DNA of 64,000 bases from Actinomycetales bacterium (GCA_018970025.1 JAGWXF010000006.1:51323-115322), one strand, 5' to 3'; shown: positions 43,971 through 54,120, numbered from the stretch's first letter. Program-made: numbers and translations. The notes: a model not told the origin generated them from the letters alone.

Positions 43971-45880
43971 CCGAGCTGGGGGGCGCCCTCGCCAGGATTG
44001 GGGGCGTCGGTGGGCTTCGGCGTCGCAGGCTTGCCTGGCTTGGCGCCCGGTGACGGCTTGGCGGTCCCGTTCGGCGTGACGGCATCACTCGGCCTTGCGG
44101 AGCCGCCTGGCTTCGGGGAGCCACCTGGCTTGGTGCCGGAGCCGAACTCGTCCTGCGGCTTCTCCTTGCCGCAGATGACCTCAGGGGCGGGGCGGTAGAG
44201 CGTGGTGATCTTCTCCCGCTTGACCTCCTTGCCACCCTTGTCGAACACCCGGTCGACGTCGATGGTGAAGCCCTCGACCCCGGACTGGCCCAGGCACTTC
44301 TTGGACTTGTCGTAGACCGTGGTGAACGGGACGATGTTGCGCTTGTCTCCGAACTCCGCTTTGACGTCGTCGTACTGCTTGGTCCCCCACATGCTGACCG
44401 TGATCGAGGTATTCGTGGTCGTGGCGGTGATGAATACCGCATTGGGGGTGTCATTGCGGAACTTCATGTCGAAGATGCCCCAGGCGACCGTCGCCTCGAG
44501 GCCAGGCTTGTAGCGGGAGATGAAGATCGAGTGGGCCTGGGTGAAGACCCGCTCCAGGCCGGCATAGAACGCCGCGGTCCAGGTGGCCGTGGTCGCGGTC
44601 GACACGCCGCCACCGAGCTCCTCGGCGAAGACCCCGCCGGGGCCCACCACGAAGCCGACGGTGTAGCCGTTGGCCTCGGTGCGCTCCTTGATGGTGTCGT
44701 TCATCGAGAACGTCTCACCTGGCATCAGCAGCGTGCCGTTGATGTTCCGGGCAGCCTGGCCGATGTTCTGCACCCGATAGGCCGCATACGGGAAGTTCTG
44801 CGTGAAGGTCGACAGCTGCTCGGTCACGCCCAGGGCTTTGGCCTCCTCAGTGGTCAGCTTCGGCTCCCGTCGGCCGATGGAGACGGCCACCTTCCGCTCG
44901 GGCCGGGACTTGTCGAGGACCGTCAGCACCTGCGCCGCGAGCTCCTCATTGGACACGCCTCGGCCGACCCTGGAAGGAACGACCTTTGGTCGGCCATCGA
45001 CGATCGCAAAGCTCGCATCGCGGCCGGGGTTCTCGACGAGAGAGAGCTTGTCAGCGACGGACGCGTACAGGACGGAACCGTCGAGTACAGGCTGCAGGCG
45101 ACCTTCGGATGCGCTGAAGCTGAGCGCGCGGGCAATCGCCCGCGGCTTGATTCGGGCACTGGACTCCGAGGTGCTCACGAGCACAGGGGCGGAGACCGCC
45201 GCCCTGGCGAACTCACGGGCCTGCGCGGCCGACTCCGCGCTGACCGTCGGCGGCACGGCCGCCATGACGCCCGCGATCGCCTTGCGTGAGCCAAGGAACG
45301 CCTGCTCGATGGCCGCGGCTGTCGCCTCGGTATCCAGGCCCTGGCCATCCGATCCCCGGACGAGGACCGGGCGCTTCCCCTTCATCGAGAGGGTCGGCTC
45401 GACGGCCGGCGTGGCCACCGCAAGCGCCACGTCGGCCAGGGAGGAGTCCAGGGCATCCTGATCGACGGTGACGACGGGCTCCAGCTGCCGATCGGCGAAG
45501 AGCTCGCGGACCAGGTCGATGGGGTTCAGGCTCAGCCCGCCTGCCTGCGCCACCGTCGCCTGCGCGTCGAAGCGCAGCCCGGCTCGGCCTGGGTCGAGCA
45601 TGAAGACCTGATCGGCGACCCGAAGCCGGATCGGCTCCGCAGCCGGGTCCGCGATCTGGCGCTGCAGGACGCTCGCGGCCTCCTCCGCTGACATCCCGCC
45701 GATCTGGACCCCGAGCACGCTCGTGCCGCGAGGCACGCCCGGCCCGAGGGCGATGAATGCCAGGGCAAGGCAGGCCAGCGCAGTACCCAGGATCCCCGCG
45801 CCGACGAGCAGGAGCCGTCGCTGGCGGACGGACGCTGAGGCGTCCGGACGGTCATCCGGCGAATGGCGTGCGTCGGCCAC
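43967..45880 (-). CDS. VanW-family cell-envelope protein
   Basis: The 637-residue protein has an N-terminal transmembrane segment (residues about 23-46, LLLVGAGILGTALACLALAF), then two putative peptidoglycan-binding repeats (VLGVQIGGMSAEEAASVLQR is the usual start) and the VanW domain, with FPYAAYRVQNIGQAARNING and EEL GGGVSTATTATWTAA-like segments. The last 80 residues are Pro/Lys/Gly-rich. Such proteins are thought to act at the cell wall; the precise role is unknown and VanW itself is not needed for vancomycin resistance. GTG 45880 is the start. Tail-to-tail with cysS, overlapping four bases. Confidence 0.88.
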   Translation of the reverse strand: MADARHSPDDRPDASASVRQRRLLLVGAGILGTALACLALAFIALGPGVPRGTSVLGVQIGGMSAEEAASVLQRQIADPAAEPIRLRVADQVFMLDPGRAGLRFDAQATVAQAGGLSLNPIDLVRELFADRQLEPVVTVDQDALDSSLADVALAVATPAVEPTLSMKGKRPVLVRGSDGQGLDTEATAAAIEQAFLGSRKAIAGVMAAVPPTVSAESAAQAREFARAAVSAPVLVSTSESSARIKPRAIARALSFSASEGRLQPVLDGSVLYASVADKLSLVENPGRDASFAIVDGRPKVVPSRVGRGVSNEELAAQVLTVLDKSRPERKVAVSIGRREPKLTTEEAKALGVTEQLSTFTQNFPYAAYRVQNIGQAARNINGTLLMPGETFSMNDTIKERTEANGYTVGFVVGPGGVFAEELGGGVSTATTATWTAAFYAGLERVFTQAHSIFISRYKPGLEATVAWGIFDMKFRNDTPNAVFITATTTNTSITVSMWGTKQYDDVKAEFGDKRNIVPFTTVYDKSKKCLGQSGVEGFTIDVDRVFDKGGKEVKREKITTLYRPAPEVICGKEKPQDEFGSGTKPGGSPKPGGSARPSDAVTPNGTAKPSPGAKPGKPATPKPTDAPNPGEGAPQLG

Positions 45881-45922
45881 GCGTACTACCCCTCAGGTCA
45901 CTCGTGCATCAGGCTCGTCGGC

Positions 45923-46522
45923 TCAGGCGTTGCCGTCATTCGCGCCGGCATCATCACCCATCGACGTCCCGTTCGACGTGTCGAGCAACGACCCGGTTCC
46001 CTGATGGTAACCGCCAGCCCAGTAGATGAGCGGATCGCGCGTCCGGCGGGGTGCCGCGATTCGGGTGACTGCCCCGATGACGATGTCGTGGTCTCCGGCC
46101 GGATGGACGGCCACCGTTCGGCACTCGAGCCAGCCCAGTGCCTGGTCGATCAGTGCCACCCCGTTGGCGCCGCGATGATGGGGCACCTCGGCGATCTGAT
46201 CCGGCAGCGGCCGACCACGCCGGGCGAACCAGGCCGCCGCCGGCTGGGCCTGGGTATCGGCGATGGAGATGCCCCAGGCTCCGGAGGCAAGGACGGCGGG
46301 CCGGAACCGCGCATCATGCGATACGCAGAAGAGCACCAGGAGGGGATCAAGCGATACCGAGGTGAAGGAGTTGGCCGTCATCACGTGATCGACGCCGTCG
46401 ACCTGCGTGGTAACGATGACCACCCCGGTCGCATACCTGCCGACCACCTGGCGGAACGCGCCGGCATCCAGGGGCAGCTCGCCGTGGTCACCTCCGACCA
46501 TGCCCGGCAACGGATCAGTCAT
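45923..46522 (-). CDS. flavin reductase-like protein
   Basis: The 199-residue product belongs to the FMN-binding flavin reductase family: YATGVVIVTTQVDGVDHVMT, then ANSFTSVSLDPLLVLFCVS and WLECRTVAVHPAGDHDIVIG. These proteins reduce flavin with NAD(P)H for a monooxygenase or act on their own. No monooxygenase gene is adjacent. The start is ATG 46522; an upstream frame overlaps the next gene. The C-terminal tail with DTSNGTSMGDDAGANDGNA is acidic and likely disordered. Confidence 0.88.
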   Translation of the reverse strand: MTDPLPGMVGGDHGELPLDAGAFRQVVGRYATGVVIVTTQVDGVDHVMTANSFTSVSLDPLLVLFCVSHDARFRPAVLASGAWGISIADTQAQPAAAWFARRGRPLPDQIAEVPHHRGANGVALIDQALGWLECRTVAVHPAGDHDIVIGAVTRIAAPRRTRDPLIYWAGGYHQGTGSLLDTSNGTSMGDDAGANDGNA

Positions 46523-46913
46523 GGCCGCGTCCGGTCCACAGGTGCTCGACGACCGGGATGGTGACCGAGGCCGAGCCCAGCACGACGCCGGCGAGGAGGT
46601 ACGTCCACTGGCGGCCCCCGGCCGAGATGGCCAGGTCACCGGAGGGCGTCTGGCTGGCCATCATGAGCGTCCCGGTGACCCAGCCGGCGAACAGCACCCC
46701 GCCGCCCCAGCGCGTGCGCACCAGCCAGCAGGCCCCGCGGATGGCCGCGACGAGGGCGAACAGCACGATCACCATGCCCCACGGCACGGCCAGCACGCCC
46801 CAGGGGGCGGCGACCACCCAGCGATCCGCCTGGACGAATCCCCCCATGATCCCGACCGCGAGCCCGACAAGGACGAGCCCGCCCATGGCCAGCCCGCGTC
46901 GCAGCGGGTTCAC
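46515..46913 (-). CDS. four-helix membrane protein, DUF6113-like
   Basis: The 132-residue product has four hydrophobic segments (about 10-30, 40-65, 70-90 and 110-125) joined by short loops, including WGVLAVPWGMVIVLFALVAA. It matches the small unknown membrane proteins found next to mshB in actinobacteria. GTG 46913 is the likely start; a longer upstream frame overlaps mshB. It overlaps the flavin reductase start by eight bases. Function unknown. Confidence 0.75.
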   Translation of the reverse strand: MNPLRRGLAMGGLVLVGLAVGIMGGFVQADRWVVAAPWGVLAVPWGMVIVLFALVAAIRGACWLVRTRWGGGVLFAGWVTGTLMMASQTPSGDLAISAGGRQWTYLLAGVVLGSASVTIPVVEHLWTGRGHD

Positions 46914-46923
46914 GGGGATCCCG

Positions 46924-47802
46924 TCACGCCGGCAGGCCGGCGAACAGGTCCTGCTCCCGGCCGTCGACCAGCGGACCAGGGGAGCCGGCCGCCAGGCGGT
47001 AGTACTCAGTGCCGAACGCCTGCGCCCCGACATTGTCGGCGAGGGCGAAGAATCCGCCGTCGACGTTGACCTGGGTACCGTGGGCCCGCAGGGCAGCCAG
47101 CTTGGCCGGCAGGTGCGCCGCCGCCTCGACCTGGGCGGTGACGAGCGCGTCATCGATCACGAAGGGCAGGTCATCGGGATCCATCGCAGCGAAGCCCTCC
47201 GTCTCGCCCTGCGCCCGCATCGCCTCGATCCCGGCCCGGACCACGCTGCGGGGGAAGGCCGTCCAGTAGACCTTCGCCACCGCCCACGGCTCGCCGAGAT
47301 CGCGGCGGAAGGTCGGCGACTGGGCCAGGGCCAGGGCGTAATGGGTGACCCGGTGGGCCTGGATGTGATCGGGGTGGCCGTAGCCGCCGAAGTCGTCATA
47401 GGTGACGACGACCTGCGGACAAACCTCCCGGATCACCGACACCAGGGCCGTTGCCGCCTCGAGCAGGTCGGCTCGCCAGAAGCTGGCCGGATTGTCGTTC
47501 GACGGCGTCCCCATCATCCCGGAGTCCCTGAAGCGCCCCGGTCCGCCGAGCAGGCGCCAGTCCGTCACCCCGAGCGCGCCCATCGCCGTCGCAAGCTCCG
47601 TCTGCCGGTGCTCGCCCAGGCCATCGGACTTGTCCGCAGCCAGGTGGGCGAACTCGTCCAGCAGGATCTCCCCCTCCTCGCCGAGGGTGCAGGTGACCAG
47701 GGTGACCTGCACCCCCTCGGCAACGTACTTGGCCATCGTCGCCCCGGTGCCGATGGACTCGTCATCAGGATGGGCATGGACCAGCAGCAGGCGTCGGCTC
47801 AC
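46924..47802 (-). CDS. mshB: N-acetyl-1-D-myo-inositol-2-amino-2-deoxy-alpha-D-glucopyranoside deacetylase
   Basis: MshB removes the acetyl group from GlcNAc-inositol, the second-stage step of mycothiol synthesis in the cytoplasm. The 292-residue product has the zinc motif VHAHPDDESIGTGAT near residue 8, and the later zinc ligand region DDFGGYGHPDHIQAHRVTH. The start is GTG 47802; an upstream frame exists but carries Met-Pro-Gly-Phe repeats from antisense sequence and is not used. It precedes the DUF6113-like gene and is divergent from the S9 peptidase. Its presence is a strong marker for actinobacteria. Confidence 0.95.
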   Translation of the reverse strand: MSRRLLLVHAHPDDESIGTGATMAKYVAEGVQVTLVTCTLGEEGEILLDEFAHLAADKSDGLGEHRQTELATAMGALGVTDWRLLGGPGRFRDSGMMGTPSNDNPASFWRADLLEAATALVSVIREVCPQVVVTYDDFGGYGHPDHIQAHRVTHYALALAQSPTFRRDLGEPWAVAKVYWTAFPRSVVRAGIEAMRAQGETEGFAAMDPDDLPFVIDDALVTAQVEAAAHLPAKLAALRAHGTQVNVDGGFFALADNVGAQAFGTEYYRLAAGSPGPLVDGREQDLFAGLPA

Positions 47803-47872
47803 GGCGCTGACGGTACCCGGTTCGCGGCGAGGCGCATCCGGCCGTCCGCTGGGCATGCGGCACGATCCGGGC

Positions 47873-50014
47873 ATGAATGCGAATCCGGGCATGAACGCGA
47901 ATCCGGGAACCCCGGGCAACGACGGCGAGTCGGTCAGCTATCCCCGGCAGAAGGCACGCACCCGCAGCTTCCAGTGCGGACGACCGAGGGCCTTCGCGGT
48001 CGCTGGCGACCGAGTGCACTTCATCCGCAGCTCCCACGGCACCGACCCGGCGGGCAGCCTGTGGCTGATCGACCTCTCCTCGCCCGAGCCCGCCGAGCAG
48101 TGCGTGGTCGACATCGGAGCACTGCCGGTGCAGGACGATGCCGAGCTGCCCGCGGCCGAGCGAGCACGCCGGGAGCGGATGCGCGAGGTCACGGCCGGGA
48201 TCACGGCCTTCAGCGCCGACCGCGATGGGCGCCGGGTGGTGTTCAGCGTCAACGGCATCCCGTACCTGCTCGACGGGAGCGACCTGCGAGCGCTGCCCTC
48301 CCCGGGGCCTGTCGTCGACCCGCGCATCGATCCCACCGGCTCGCGGGTTGCCATGGTCGTCGATGGAGCCGTGCACGTCATCGACGTCGCTGCCGGCACG
48401 GTGGCCGAGCTGTGTCCGGTCACGGCCGAGCACCAGACCTGGGGGCTGGCCGACTTCATCGCCGCCGAGGAGCTCGATCGGTTCCGCGGGCACTGGTGGA
48501 TCGACGATGGCGCTGCCCTGCTGGTCGAGGAGGTGGACGAGTCAGGCGTCGACGTGCGCTGGATCGCCGATCCGACCGAGCCGTCACGCGAGCCGGTCGC
48601 CCACCGGTACCCATCGGCAGGAACGGCCAACGCCGAGGTGCGGCTCTGGCGGGTCAGCCTCGACGGCAGCCGCGATCCCCTCGACTGGGATCGGCTCGCC
48701 TACCCGTACCTGGCCAGCGTCCATCCCAGCCGCGCCGGAGTGACCGTGCAGGTCATGAGTCGCGACCAGCGGCAGGCCGGCATCCTGGCCCTGGATCCCG
48801 GGGCCCGGGAGCTGCGTCCGCTGACGCAGGCGAGCGATCCGAACTGGCTGGACGTCATGCCCGGGGTACCCGTCCGCGATGACACCGGCGCTGTGATCGA
48901 CATCCTGGCCGACCATGCGACCGACACCTACCGGCTCACGCGGGACGGCACGCCCGTGAGCCCGCCCGGCGTGCAGGTGCGCGGACTCCTGGACGCGACA
49001 CCCGAGCACCTGGTCTTCCTGGGCTCCCCTGACCCGACCGTCCAGGCCCCCTACCGACTGGACCTGCTGACCGGGCAGGTGCAGGCGCTAGCCGCGGACG
49101 ACGGCTGGACCTCGGCCGTGGCCGAGGGCTCGGTCATCGTCCTGGCCGCCTCAGACGACAGCAGCGCCACGCCCTCCTTCACGGCGATGACCGGCTCCGC
49201 TCGCGTGAGCATCCCCAGCCGTGCCGAGCGCCCAGCGATCGAGATCGCACCGCGGATAACGCGGGCGGGTGAGCGGCAGCTGGCCACCTGCCTGCTGCTG
49301 CCGCGCGATCACCAGCCTGGCCAGGCCCTGCCGGTGATCATGTCCCCATACGGCGGCCCCCATGCGCAGCGGGTGGTGCGCTCAGCCGCGGCATATGCCA
49401 CCGACCAGTGGCTGGCCGACCAGGGCTTCGCCGTCGTCATCGCCGATGGGCGCGGCACCCCGGGCCGGGGCCCGGCCTTCGAGCGGGCCATTGCCGACGA
49501 CCTCGCAGGCGTGGTGCTGCAGGATCAGGTCGATGCCCTGCAGGCGCTCGCAGCCGTGCATCCAGAGCTGGATCTCACCCGGGTGGGCATCCGGGGCTGG
49601 TCCTTCGGCGGCTATCTCGCCGCCCTCGCCGTGCTCGATCGACCGGATGTCTTCCACGCGGCCGTCGCCGGCGCGCCGGTCACCGAGTGGCGCCTGTACG
49701 ACACCGCATACACCGAGCGCTACCTCGGCGATCCGAACCAGGATCCGCAGCGCTACGACCGGGCGAGCCTGCTGCCCCGGGCCGCGAGGCTCACCCGGCC
49801 GCTGCTGATGCTGCATGGGCTGGCGGATGACAACGTGCTCGCGGCCAACACCCTGCAGCTCTCCGGCGCCCTGCTGGCCGCCGGCAGGCCCCATTCGGTG
49901 GTACCACTGAGCGGCGTCACGCACATGACACCCCAGGAGGTCGTCGCCGAGAACCTGCTACGGCTGGAGGTCGACTTCTTCGCCGCCAACCTCGGCAGCG
50001 GCCGGCCGCACTGA
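47873..50014 (+). CDS. S9 family prolyl oligopeptidase (dipeptidyl peptidase IV-like)
   Basis: The product (713 residues from ATG 47873) has an N-terminal beta-propeller with a segment DDGAALLVEEVDESGVDVRW and the catalytic C-terminal domain with Ser in GIRGWSFGGYLAALAVL, Asp in HGLADDNVLAANT, and His in GVTHMTPQEV. It should cleave short peptides after Pro or Ala. No signal peptide is seen, so it is likely cytoplasmic. The start could be any of three ATGs (47855, 47873, 47891), spaced 18 bases in an in-frame repeat; none has a clear ribosome binding site. The 3' end overlaps the next gene by 57 bases on the other strand. Confidence 0.93.
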   Translation: MNANPGMNANPGTPGNDGESVSYPRQKARTRSFQCGRPRAFAVAGDRVHFIRSSHGTDPAGSLWLIDLSSPEPAEQCVVDIGALPVQDDAELPAAERARRERMREVTAGITAFSADRDGRRVVFSVNGIPYLLDGSDLRALPSPGPVVDPRIDPTGSRVAMVVDGAVHVIDVAAGTVAELCPVTAEHQTWGLADFIAAEELDRFRGHWWIDDGAALLVEEVDESGVDVRWIADPTEPSREPVAHRYPSAGTANAEVRLWRVSLDGSRDPLDWDRLAYPYLASVHPSRAGVTVQVMSRDQRQAGILALDPGARELRPLTQASDPNWLDVMPGVPVRDDTGAVIDILADHATDTYRLTRDGTPVSPPGVQVRGLLDATPEHLVFLGSPDPTVQAPYRLDLLTGQVQALAADDGWTSAVAEGSVIVLAASDDSSATPSFTAMTGSARVSIPSRAERPAIEIAPRITRAGERQLATCLLLPRDHQPGQALPVIMSPYGGPHAQRVVRSAAAYATDQWLADQGFAVVIADGRGTPGRGPAFERAIADDLAGVVLQDQVDALQALAAVHPELDLTRVGIRGWSFGGYLAALAVLDRPDVFHAAVAGAPVTEWRLYDTAYTERYLGDPNQDPQRYDRASLLPRAARLTRPLLMLHGLADDNVLAANTLQLSGALLAAGRPHSVVPLSGVTHMTPQEVVAENLLRLEVDFFAANLGSGRPH

Positions 50015-50815
50015 GCGCTGCACGGCAAGGGGGACGTACCGCAGGGTCGACAGGAGCATGCGATCGAGCATCCGGCCCTGCTCGCGTTCCAGGCCGGCTT
50101 CCCCGGACGTGTCAGCCTTGAGCAGCTGGTCCATCTCGGAGCCTGGTGCTGCCACGTCGGCAACGAGCGGGCCGAAGTAGGCAGGCACGCCGGGCTCAAG
50201 GGGACGGTAGTCCATCAGGACGGCATCAGCCGTGGCGTCGGGCACTCCATCGGGCACCCCATCGGGCACCCCATCGGGCGGGTCATCCGCCGCGGCAGGC
50301 CTGACCGTGATGCCGACCCGGGCCAGTCCTGACCGCAGGGCGTCGAGCACCGCAGCCCGCCCCGGCGGCACGTCCACGCGCATCACGAAGCCATCCGGCT
50401 GCCCGCAGGCTCGCAGCGCTGCCCGCGCCGCCTCCAGGTCGCCGGCACCCTCGCCGTCCGGATACTGGCGGTAGTCCGGGTCGAATGAGGCCAGCCCGGA
50501 CGATGACAGCGAGAAGGCGGGCCCCCATGCACCAGGCCCTTCCGCCGATGCAGCGCGGGCCATTGACCCCCGATCCAGGGCGGTGAAGACCGCGAGCCGG
50601 CAGTCGTCATCAGCCAGCGGGCCGGACCCCTGGTCGGGCTCGGGAAAAGCCAGCATGAGGACGGCACCGGAACCAGTCTGCGGCTGGATTGGCTGCCCGC
50701 AGCCCATGAGGCAGGTGGCAGCGCCTGCGGCGCACATGGCAAGCGCAACGACCGTCCTCAGCGGCCACCCGGCCCGAAGGAGCACCGGCAGGTCAATCCG
50801 TCGTTCAGCGGCCAT
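49958..50815 (-). CDS. degenerate solute-binding-like lipoprotein
   Basis: The 285-residue product has a lipoprotein signal ending CLMGC. Parts resemble the C-terminal half of family 5 peptide-binding proteins: [20 protein letters not shown] then [15 protein letters not shown] and a last segment like [21 protein letters not shown]. The N-terminal half of that family, including the large N-lobe, is missing or reduced, and the repeat [14 protein letters not shown] sits in the middle. It starts 11 bases inside the end of oppF, so it is probably co-transcribed. It may be a reduced second binding protein, or a relic. Its 3' end overlaps the S9 peptidase. Confidence 0.6.
   Translation of the reverse strand: MAAERRIDLPVLLRAGWPLRTVVALAMCAAGAATCLMGCGQPIQPQTGSGAVLMLAFPEPDQGSGPLADDDCRLAVFTALDRGSMARAASAEGPGAWGPAFSLSSSGLASFDPDYRQYPDGEGAGDLEAARAALRACGQPDGFVMRVDVPPGRAAVLDALRSGLARVGITVRPAAADDPPDGVPDGVPDGVPDATADAVLMDYRPLEPGVPAYFGPLVADVAAPGSEMDQLLKADTSGEAGLEREQGRMLDRMLLSTLRYVPLAVQRSVRPAAAEVGGEEVDLQP
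50241..50276 (-). repeat. 12-base tandem repeat (PDGV codons)
   Basis: The 12-base unit ATCGGGCACCCC (or CTCC) occurs about three times near 50240-50276 in frame in the lipoprotein gene. It encodes PDGV units. Confidence 0.85.
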
Positions 50816-51980
50816 CCCGGGTCTCATCATGCCCGACAGCAGCGTCGTGGCCGAGCCCCGACGGCTCCTGCGGGACGCCGATCGGGATGTCGGCAACGAC
50901 CTCGCTCGGCGCCACGATGGCGGCGGGGGTCTGCAGGATGAGCCCGGAGTCCGCCCGGAGCGTCACGCCGAGGGGCACCTGGGCGATCGGGAAGTGGCAG
51001 GCCACCTGATGACCTGGCTCAACCTCGACCAGCGGGGGCACGTCGGTGGCGCATCGGTCCTGGGCCTGGAAGCACCTGGTTCGGAATACGCATCCGGACG
51101 GCGGGTCAGTCGGGCTGGGCAGGTCGCCGGCGAGGACGATCCGCTCCCGGCGATCCTTGGCTCCCGGATCCGGGACGGGGATGGCCGACATCAGCGCGTG
51201 CGTGTATGGGTGCAGGGGGTGGGTGTACAGGGCCTGGCGGGTGGTCATCTCGACGATGTGCCCGAGATACATGACGGCAACGCGATGCGCCACCTGGCGC
51301 ACGACCGACAGGTCGTGGGCGATGAACAGGTAGGCCATGCCGAACTCGTCCTGGAGGTCCTGCAGCAGGTTCAGGATCTGCGCCTGGATCGATACGTCCA
51401 GGGCCGAGACCGGCTCATCACACACGATGAGCTTGGGCTTGAGGGCCAGCGAGCGGGCAATGCCGATGCGCTGCCGCTGGCCGCCGGAGAACTCGTTGGG
51501 ATACCGGTTGTAGTGCTCCGGGTTCAGGCCGACCCGCTCCATCAGCTCCTGCACGGCCTTGCGGATGCCCCCGGGCGGGTTCAGCCGCTGGATCTGCAGC
51601 GGCGAGCCGATGATCGAGCCCACCGTGTGCCGCGGGTTCAGTGCGTTGTACGGATCCTGGAAGATCATCTGCGCGGTGCGCCGGATGGGCACCATCTGGC
51701 GCCGCGACATCCGGGTGATGTCCGTGCCGTCGAGCACGATGCGACCCGACGTGGGCTCGATCAGCCGAAGGATCGTCCGCCCGGCCGTCGACTTGCCGCA
51801 GCCGCTCTCGCCCACCAGACCAAGGGTCTCCCCGGCGGCCAGGCTCAGGCTGATGCCGTCGACCGCCTTCACGTTCCCGACGACCTTGCGGACGACTCCC
51901 CCCGAGCGCACCGGGAAGTAGGTGCGCAGGTCGGTGACCTCCAGGACGGTGTCTGGGCTGGTGCCCGCCTGCGCGCTCAC
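50805..51980 (-). CDS. oppF: oligopeptide ABC transporter ATPase (OppF/DppF type)
   Basis: The 391-residue ATPase has Walker [10 protein letters not shown] near residue 56, signature [15 protein letters not shown], Walker [14 protein letters not shown] and the C-terminal peptide-transporter extension with the Cys set [15 protein letters not shown] and ACHF. It has about 50 extra residues at the C-terminus. The start is GTG 51980, overlapping oppD by four bases. With OppD it powers uptake through OppB and OppC. Confidence 0.94.
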   Translation of the reverse strand: MSAQAGTSPDTVLEVTDLRTYFPVRSGGVVRKVVGNVKAVDGISLSLAAGETLGLVGESGCGKSTAGRTILRLIEPTSGRIVLDGTDITRMSRRQMVPIRRTAQMIFQDPYNALNPRHTVGSIIGSPLQIQRLNPPGGIRKAVQELMERVGLNPEHYNRYPNEFSGGQRQRIGIARSLALKPKLIVCDEPVSALDVSIQAQILNLLQDLQDEFGMAYLFIAHDLSVVRQVAHRVAVMYLGHIVEMTTRQALYTHPLHPYTHALMSAIPVPDPGAKDRRERIVLAGDLPSPTDPPSGCVFRTRCFQAQDRCATDVPPLVEVEPGHQVACHFPIAQVPLGVTLRADSGLILQTPAAIVAPSEVVADIPIGVPQEPSGLGHDAAVGHDETRDGR

Positions 51981-53023
51981 GCTGGATCACCTGCCCCGAT
52001 CACCAGGCCGGACAGCGCCGATCGAGCAATGGCCTCGCGCTCGGCCGCCGGGATGTGGCACCGCACGCTGTGCACCGGGCTCACCGGCAGCAGCTCCGGC
52101 AGCTGCGACTGGCACCGATTGCCGTCGACCCGGTCGGCGTAGACGCAGCGGGGGTTGAAGACGCAGCCGGCCGGCGGGGAGATCAGGGACGGCGGGTTGC
52201 CCGGGATCGGATCGAGACGACGATCCGGGTCGCGATCCAGTCGCGGGATCGAGGCAAGCAGGCCCAGGGTGTACGGCATCTGCGGGCTGGCGAAGATCTC
52301 GGCGACGGGCGCGGACTCCACCACGCTCCCGCCGTACATCACGACCACGTCGTCGGCGACATCGGCGACGACCCCTAGGTCATGGGTGATCATGATGATG
52401 GCGGTGTCATGGGTCTGCTGGATCTGGGTGATGAGCTCCAGGATCGAGGCCTGGACGGTCACGTCGAGCGCTGTCGTCGGCTCGTCGGCGATGAGCAGGG
52501 CCGGGGAGTTGATGAGCGCCATCGCGATCATCACCCGCTGCCGCATGCCGCCGGAGAGCTGGTGCGGGAAGTCGTCGACGCGGCGCTCTGCGGCCGGGAT
52601 GCCGACCATCCGCAGCATCTCGATCGCCTGCTCGCGAGCCTGCTGCTTGCTCACCCGCTGGTGAATGCGGACGGCCTCGATCAGCTGCGCGCCGATGCGG
52701 TAGTAGGGATGCAGGCTCGACATCGGATCCTGGAAGATCATCGACATCTTCGCCCCGCGCAGCCGGTAGAGCTGCTTGTCCGGCATGGCCACGATGTCCT
52801 GGCCCTGGAAGATGACCTTGCCCGAGATATCCGCGGTACGACGGTTGATCAGGCCCAGGATCGACTGGGCCGTGACGCTCTTGCCCGAGCCGGACTCCCC
52901 GACGATGGCCAGGGTCTGCCCCCGCCGCAACTCGAAGGACACGCCGTTCACGGCCTGGACGACCCCGTCCTCGGTCGGGAAGCCGACCCGCAGGTTGTCC
53001 ACCGACAAGATCACCTCATTCAT
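51977..53023 (-). CDS. oppD: oligopeptide ABC transporter ATPase (OppD/DppD type)
   Basis: The 348-residue ATPase has Walker [10 protein letters not shown], signature [15 protein letters not shown], Walker [14 protein letters not shown] and the C-terminal extension with [11 protein letters not shown] and RCQS Cys residues, which marks the peptide/nickel transporter family. ATG 53023 overlaps the oppB stop by four bases. Intact. Confidence 0.95.
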   Translation of the reverse strand: MNEVILSVDNLRVGFPTEDGVVQAVNGVSFELRRGQTLAIVGESGSGKSVTAQSILGLINRRTADISGKVIFQGQDIVAMPDKQLYRLRGAKMSMIFQDPMSSLHPYYRIGAQLIEAVRIHQRVSKQQAREQAIEMLRMVGIPAAERRVDDFPHQLSGGMRQRVMIAMALINSPALLIADEPTTALDVTVQASILELITQIQQTHDTAIIMITHDLGVVADVADDVVVMYGGSVVESAPVAEIFASPQMPYTLGLLASIPRLDRDPDRRLDPIPGNPPSLISPPAGCVFNPRCVYADRVDGNRCQSQLPELLPVSPVHSVRCHIPAAEREAIARSALSGLVIGAGDPA

Positions 53024-54018
53024 GCCGCCACCCTCACTCTCGGGTCGATCGCCGCGTAGAGCAGGTCGACGATGAGGTTGGCCACGATCACGAAGAAGGC
53101 GGTGATCAGGGTGATACCAACGAGCACGGGCAGGTCCGGGTCGACGACTGCGGATACGGCCAGGGATCCGATGCCCGGCAGGCTGAACACGCTCTCGGTG
53201 ATGATGGCCCCGCCGAGGAGTCCGGCGAGGTCCAGGCCACCGGCCGTGACGATCGGGGTCAGGCCGGCCCGCAGGGCATGCTTGCCGACCACCGTGCGCT
53301 CCGGGAGACCCTTGGCTCGGGCGGTGCGGATGTAGTCCTCCCCCAGGGTCTCCAGCATCTGACTTCGGGTGAGCCGGGTATAGAAGGCGGCATAGAGGAT
53401 GGCCAGCACGATCCAGGGCAGCAGCATCGTCTTGAAGAACTGCTCAGGGTTCTCGAAGGGGGAGACGTAGGACGGGTACGGCAGCAGCTTCCATCGGATG
53501 ATGACGAAGAACAGCACCACCAAGCCCAGGAAGAACGAGGGCAGCGAGTAGCCGAGCAAGGCCACGCCCATGATCGACTTGTCCTGCCAGCGGCCCCGTC
53601 GCAGGGCCGCGAGCACGCCAGTCACCATCCCGACGACCATGAACAGCACGAAGGCGCCGAGGGCCAGCCAGATGGTGGCTGGCAGCCGCTCGCCGATGAG
53701 CTGCAGGACGGTCGCATTCTTGCGGAATGAGTAGCCCAGGCATGGCGCCGCGCAGACCAGGGCGGCCGGGCCGCCGCCCTCGGGGTAGGTCCGCCCGGCG
53801 AAGATCCCCTTGACGAATACCCAGTACTGCTCGATGACGGACTTGTCCAGGCCGAGCCGGATGCGGTTGGCCTCAATGATCTCCGGGGTACAGGCCTTGC
53901 CGCAGGACAGCCGCGCGACGTCGGCTGGCAGCAGGCTGAACAGGACGAAGACGGCCATGCTGAGCAGGACCAGCATCAGGACGAGCAGCATCAGCCGCCT
54001 GACCAGGTATCCGCTCAT
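53020..54018 (-). CDS. oppB: oligopeptide ABC transporter permease (OppB/DppB type)
   Basis: The 332-residue permease starts MSGYLVRRLMLLVLMLVLLS, has six or so hydrophobic segments and the EAA-like cytoplasmic loop TARAKGLPERTVVGKHALRA. An extracytoplasmic stretch after the first helix carries four Cys residues (SCGKACTPE and VCAAPCLGY), which could form disulfides. It follows the oppA terminator, so it may be expressed at a lower level than the binding protein. It overlaps oppD by four bases. Confidence 0.94.
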   Translation of the reverse strand: MSGYLVRRLMLLVLMLVLLSMAVFVLFSLLPADVARLSCGKACTPEIIEANRIRLGLDKSVIEQYWVFVKGIFAGRTYPEGGGPAALVCAAPCLGYSFRKNATVLQLIGERLPATIWLALGAFVLFMVVGMVTGVLAALRRGRWQDKSIMGVALLGYSLPSFFLGLVVLFFVIIRWKLLPYPSYVSPFENPEQFFKTMLLPWIVLAILYAAFYTRLTRSQMLETLGEDYIRTARAKGLPERTVVGKHALRAGLTPIVTAGGLDLAGLLGGAIITESVFSLPGIGSLAVSAVVDPDLPVLVGITLITAFFVIVANLIVDLLYAAIDPRVRVAA

Positions 54019-54077
54019 CTCGTCCTCACCGCCCTCGTCGAAGCTCGGTCAACGGGCGCGAGACCTTGCGCCCGGGC

Positions 54078-54114
54078 GTTCGTGGGGGCGGGTCGCTGAC
54101 CCGCCCCCACGAAC
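54078..54114 (-). terminator. 17-base-pair perfect hairpin between oppA and oppB
   Basis: Arms 54078-54094 and 54098-54114 (GTTCGTGGGGGCGGGTC and its complement) are perfectly complementary with a three-base loop, starting seven bases after the oppA stop. It can terminate most transcripts, letting the binding protein be made in excess over the permease and ATPases, a common pattern. Confidence 0.8.
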
Positions 54115-54120
54115 CATGCA

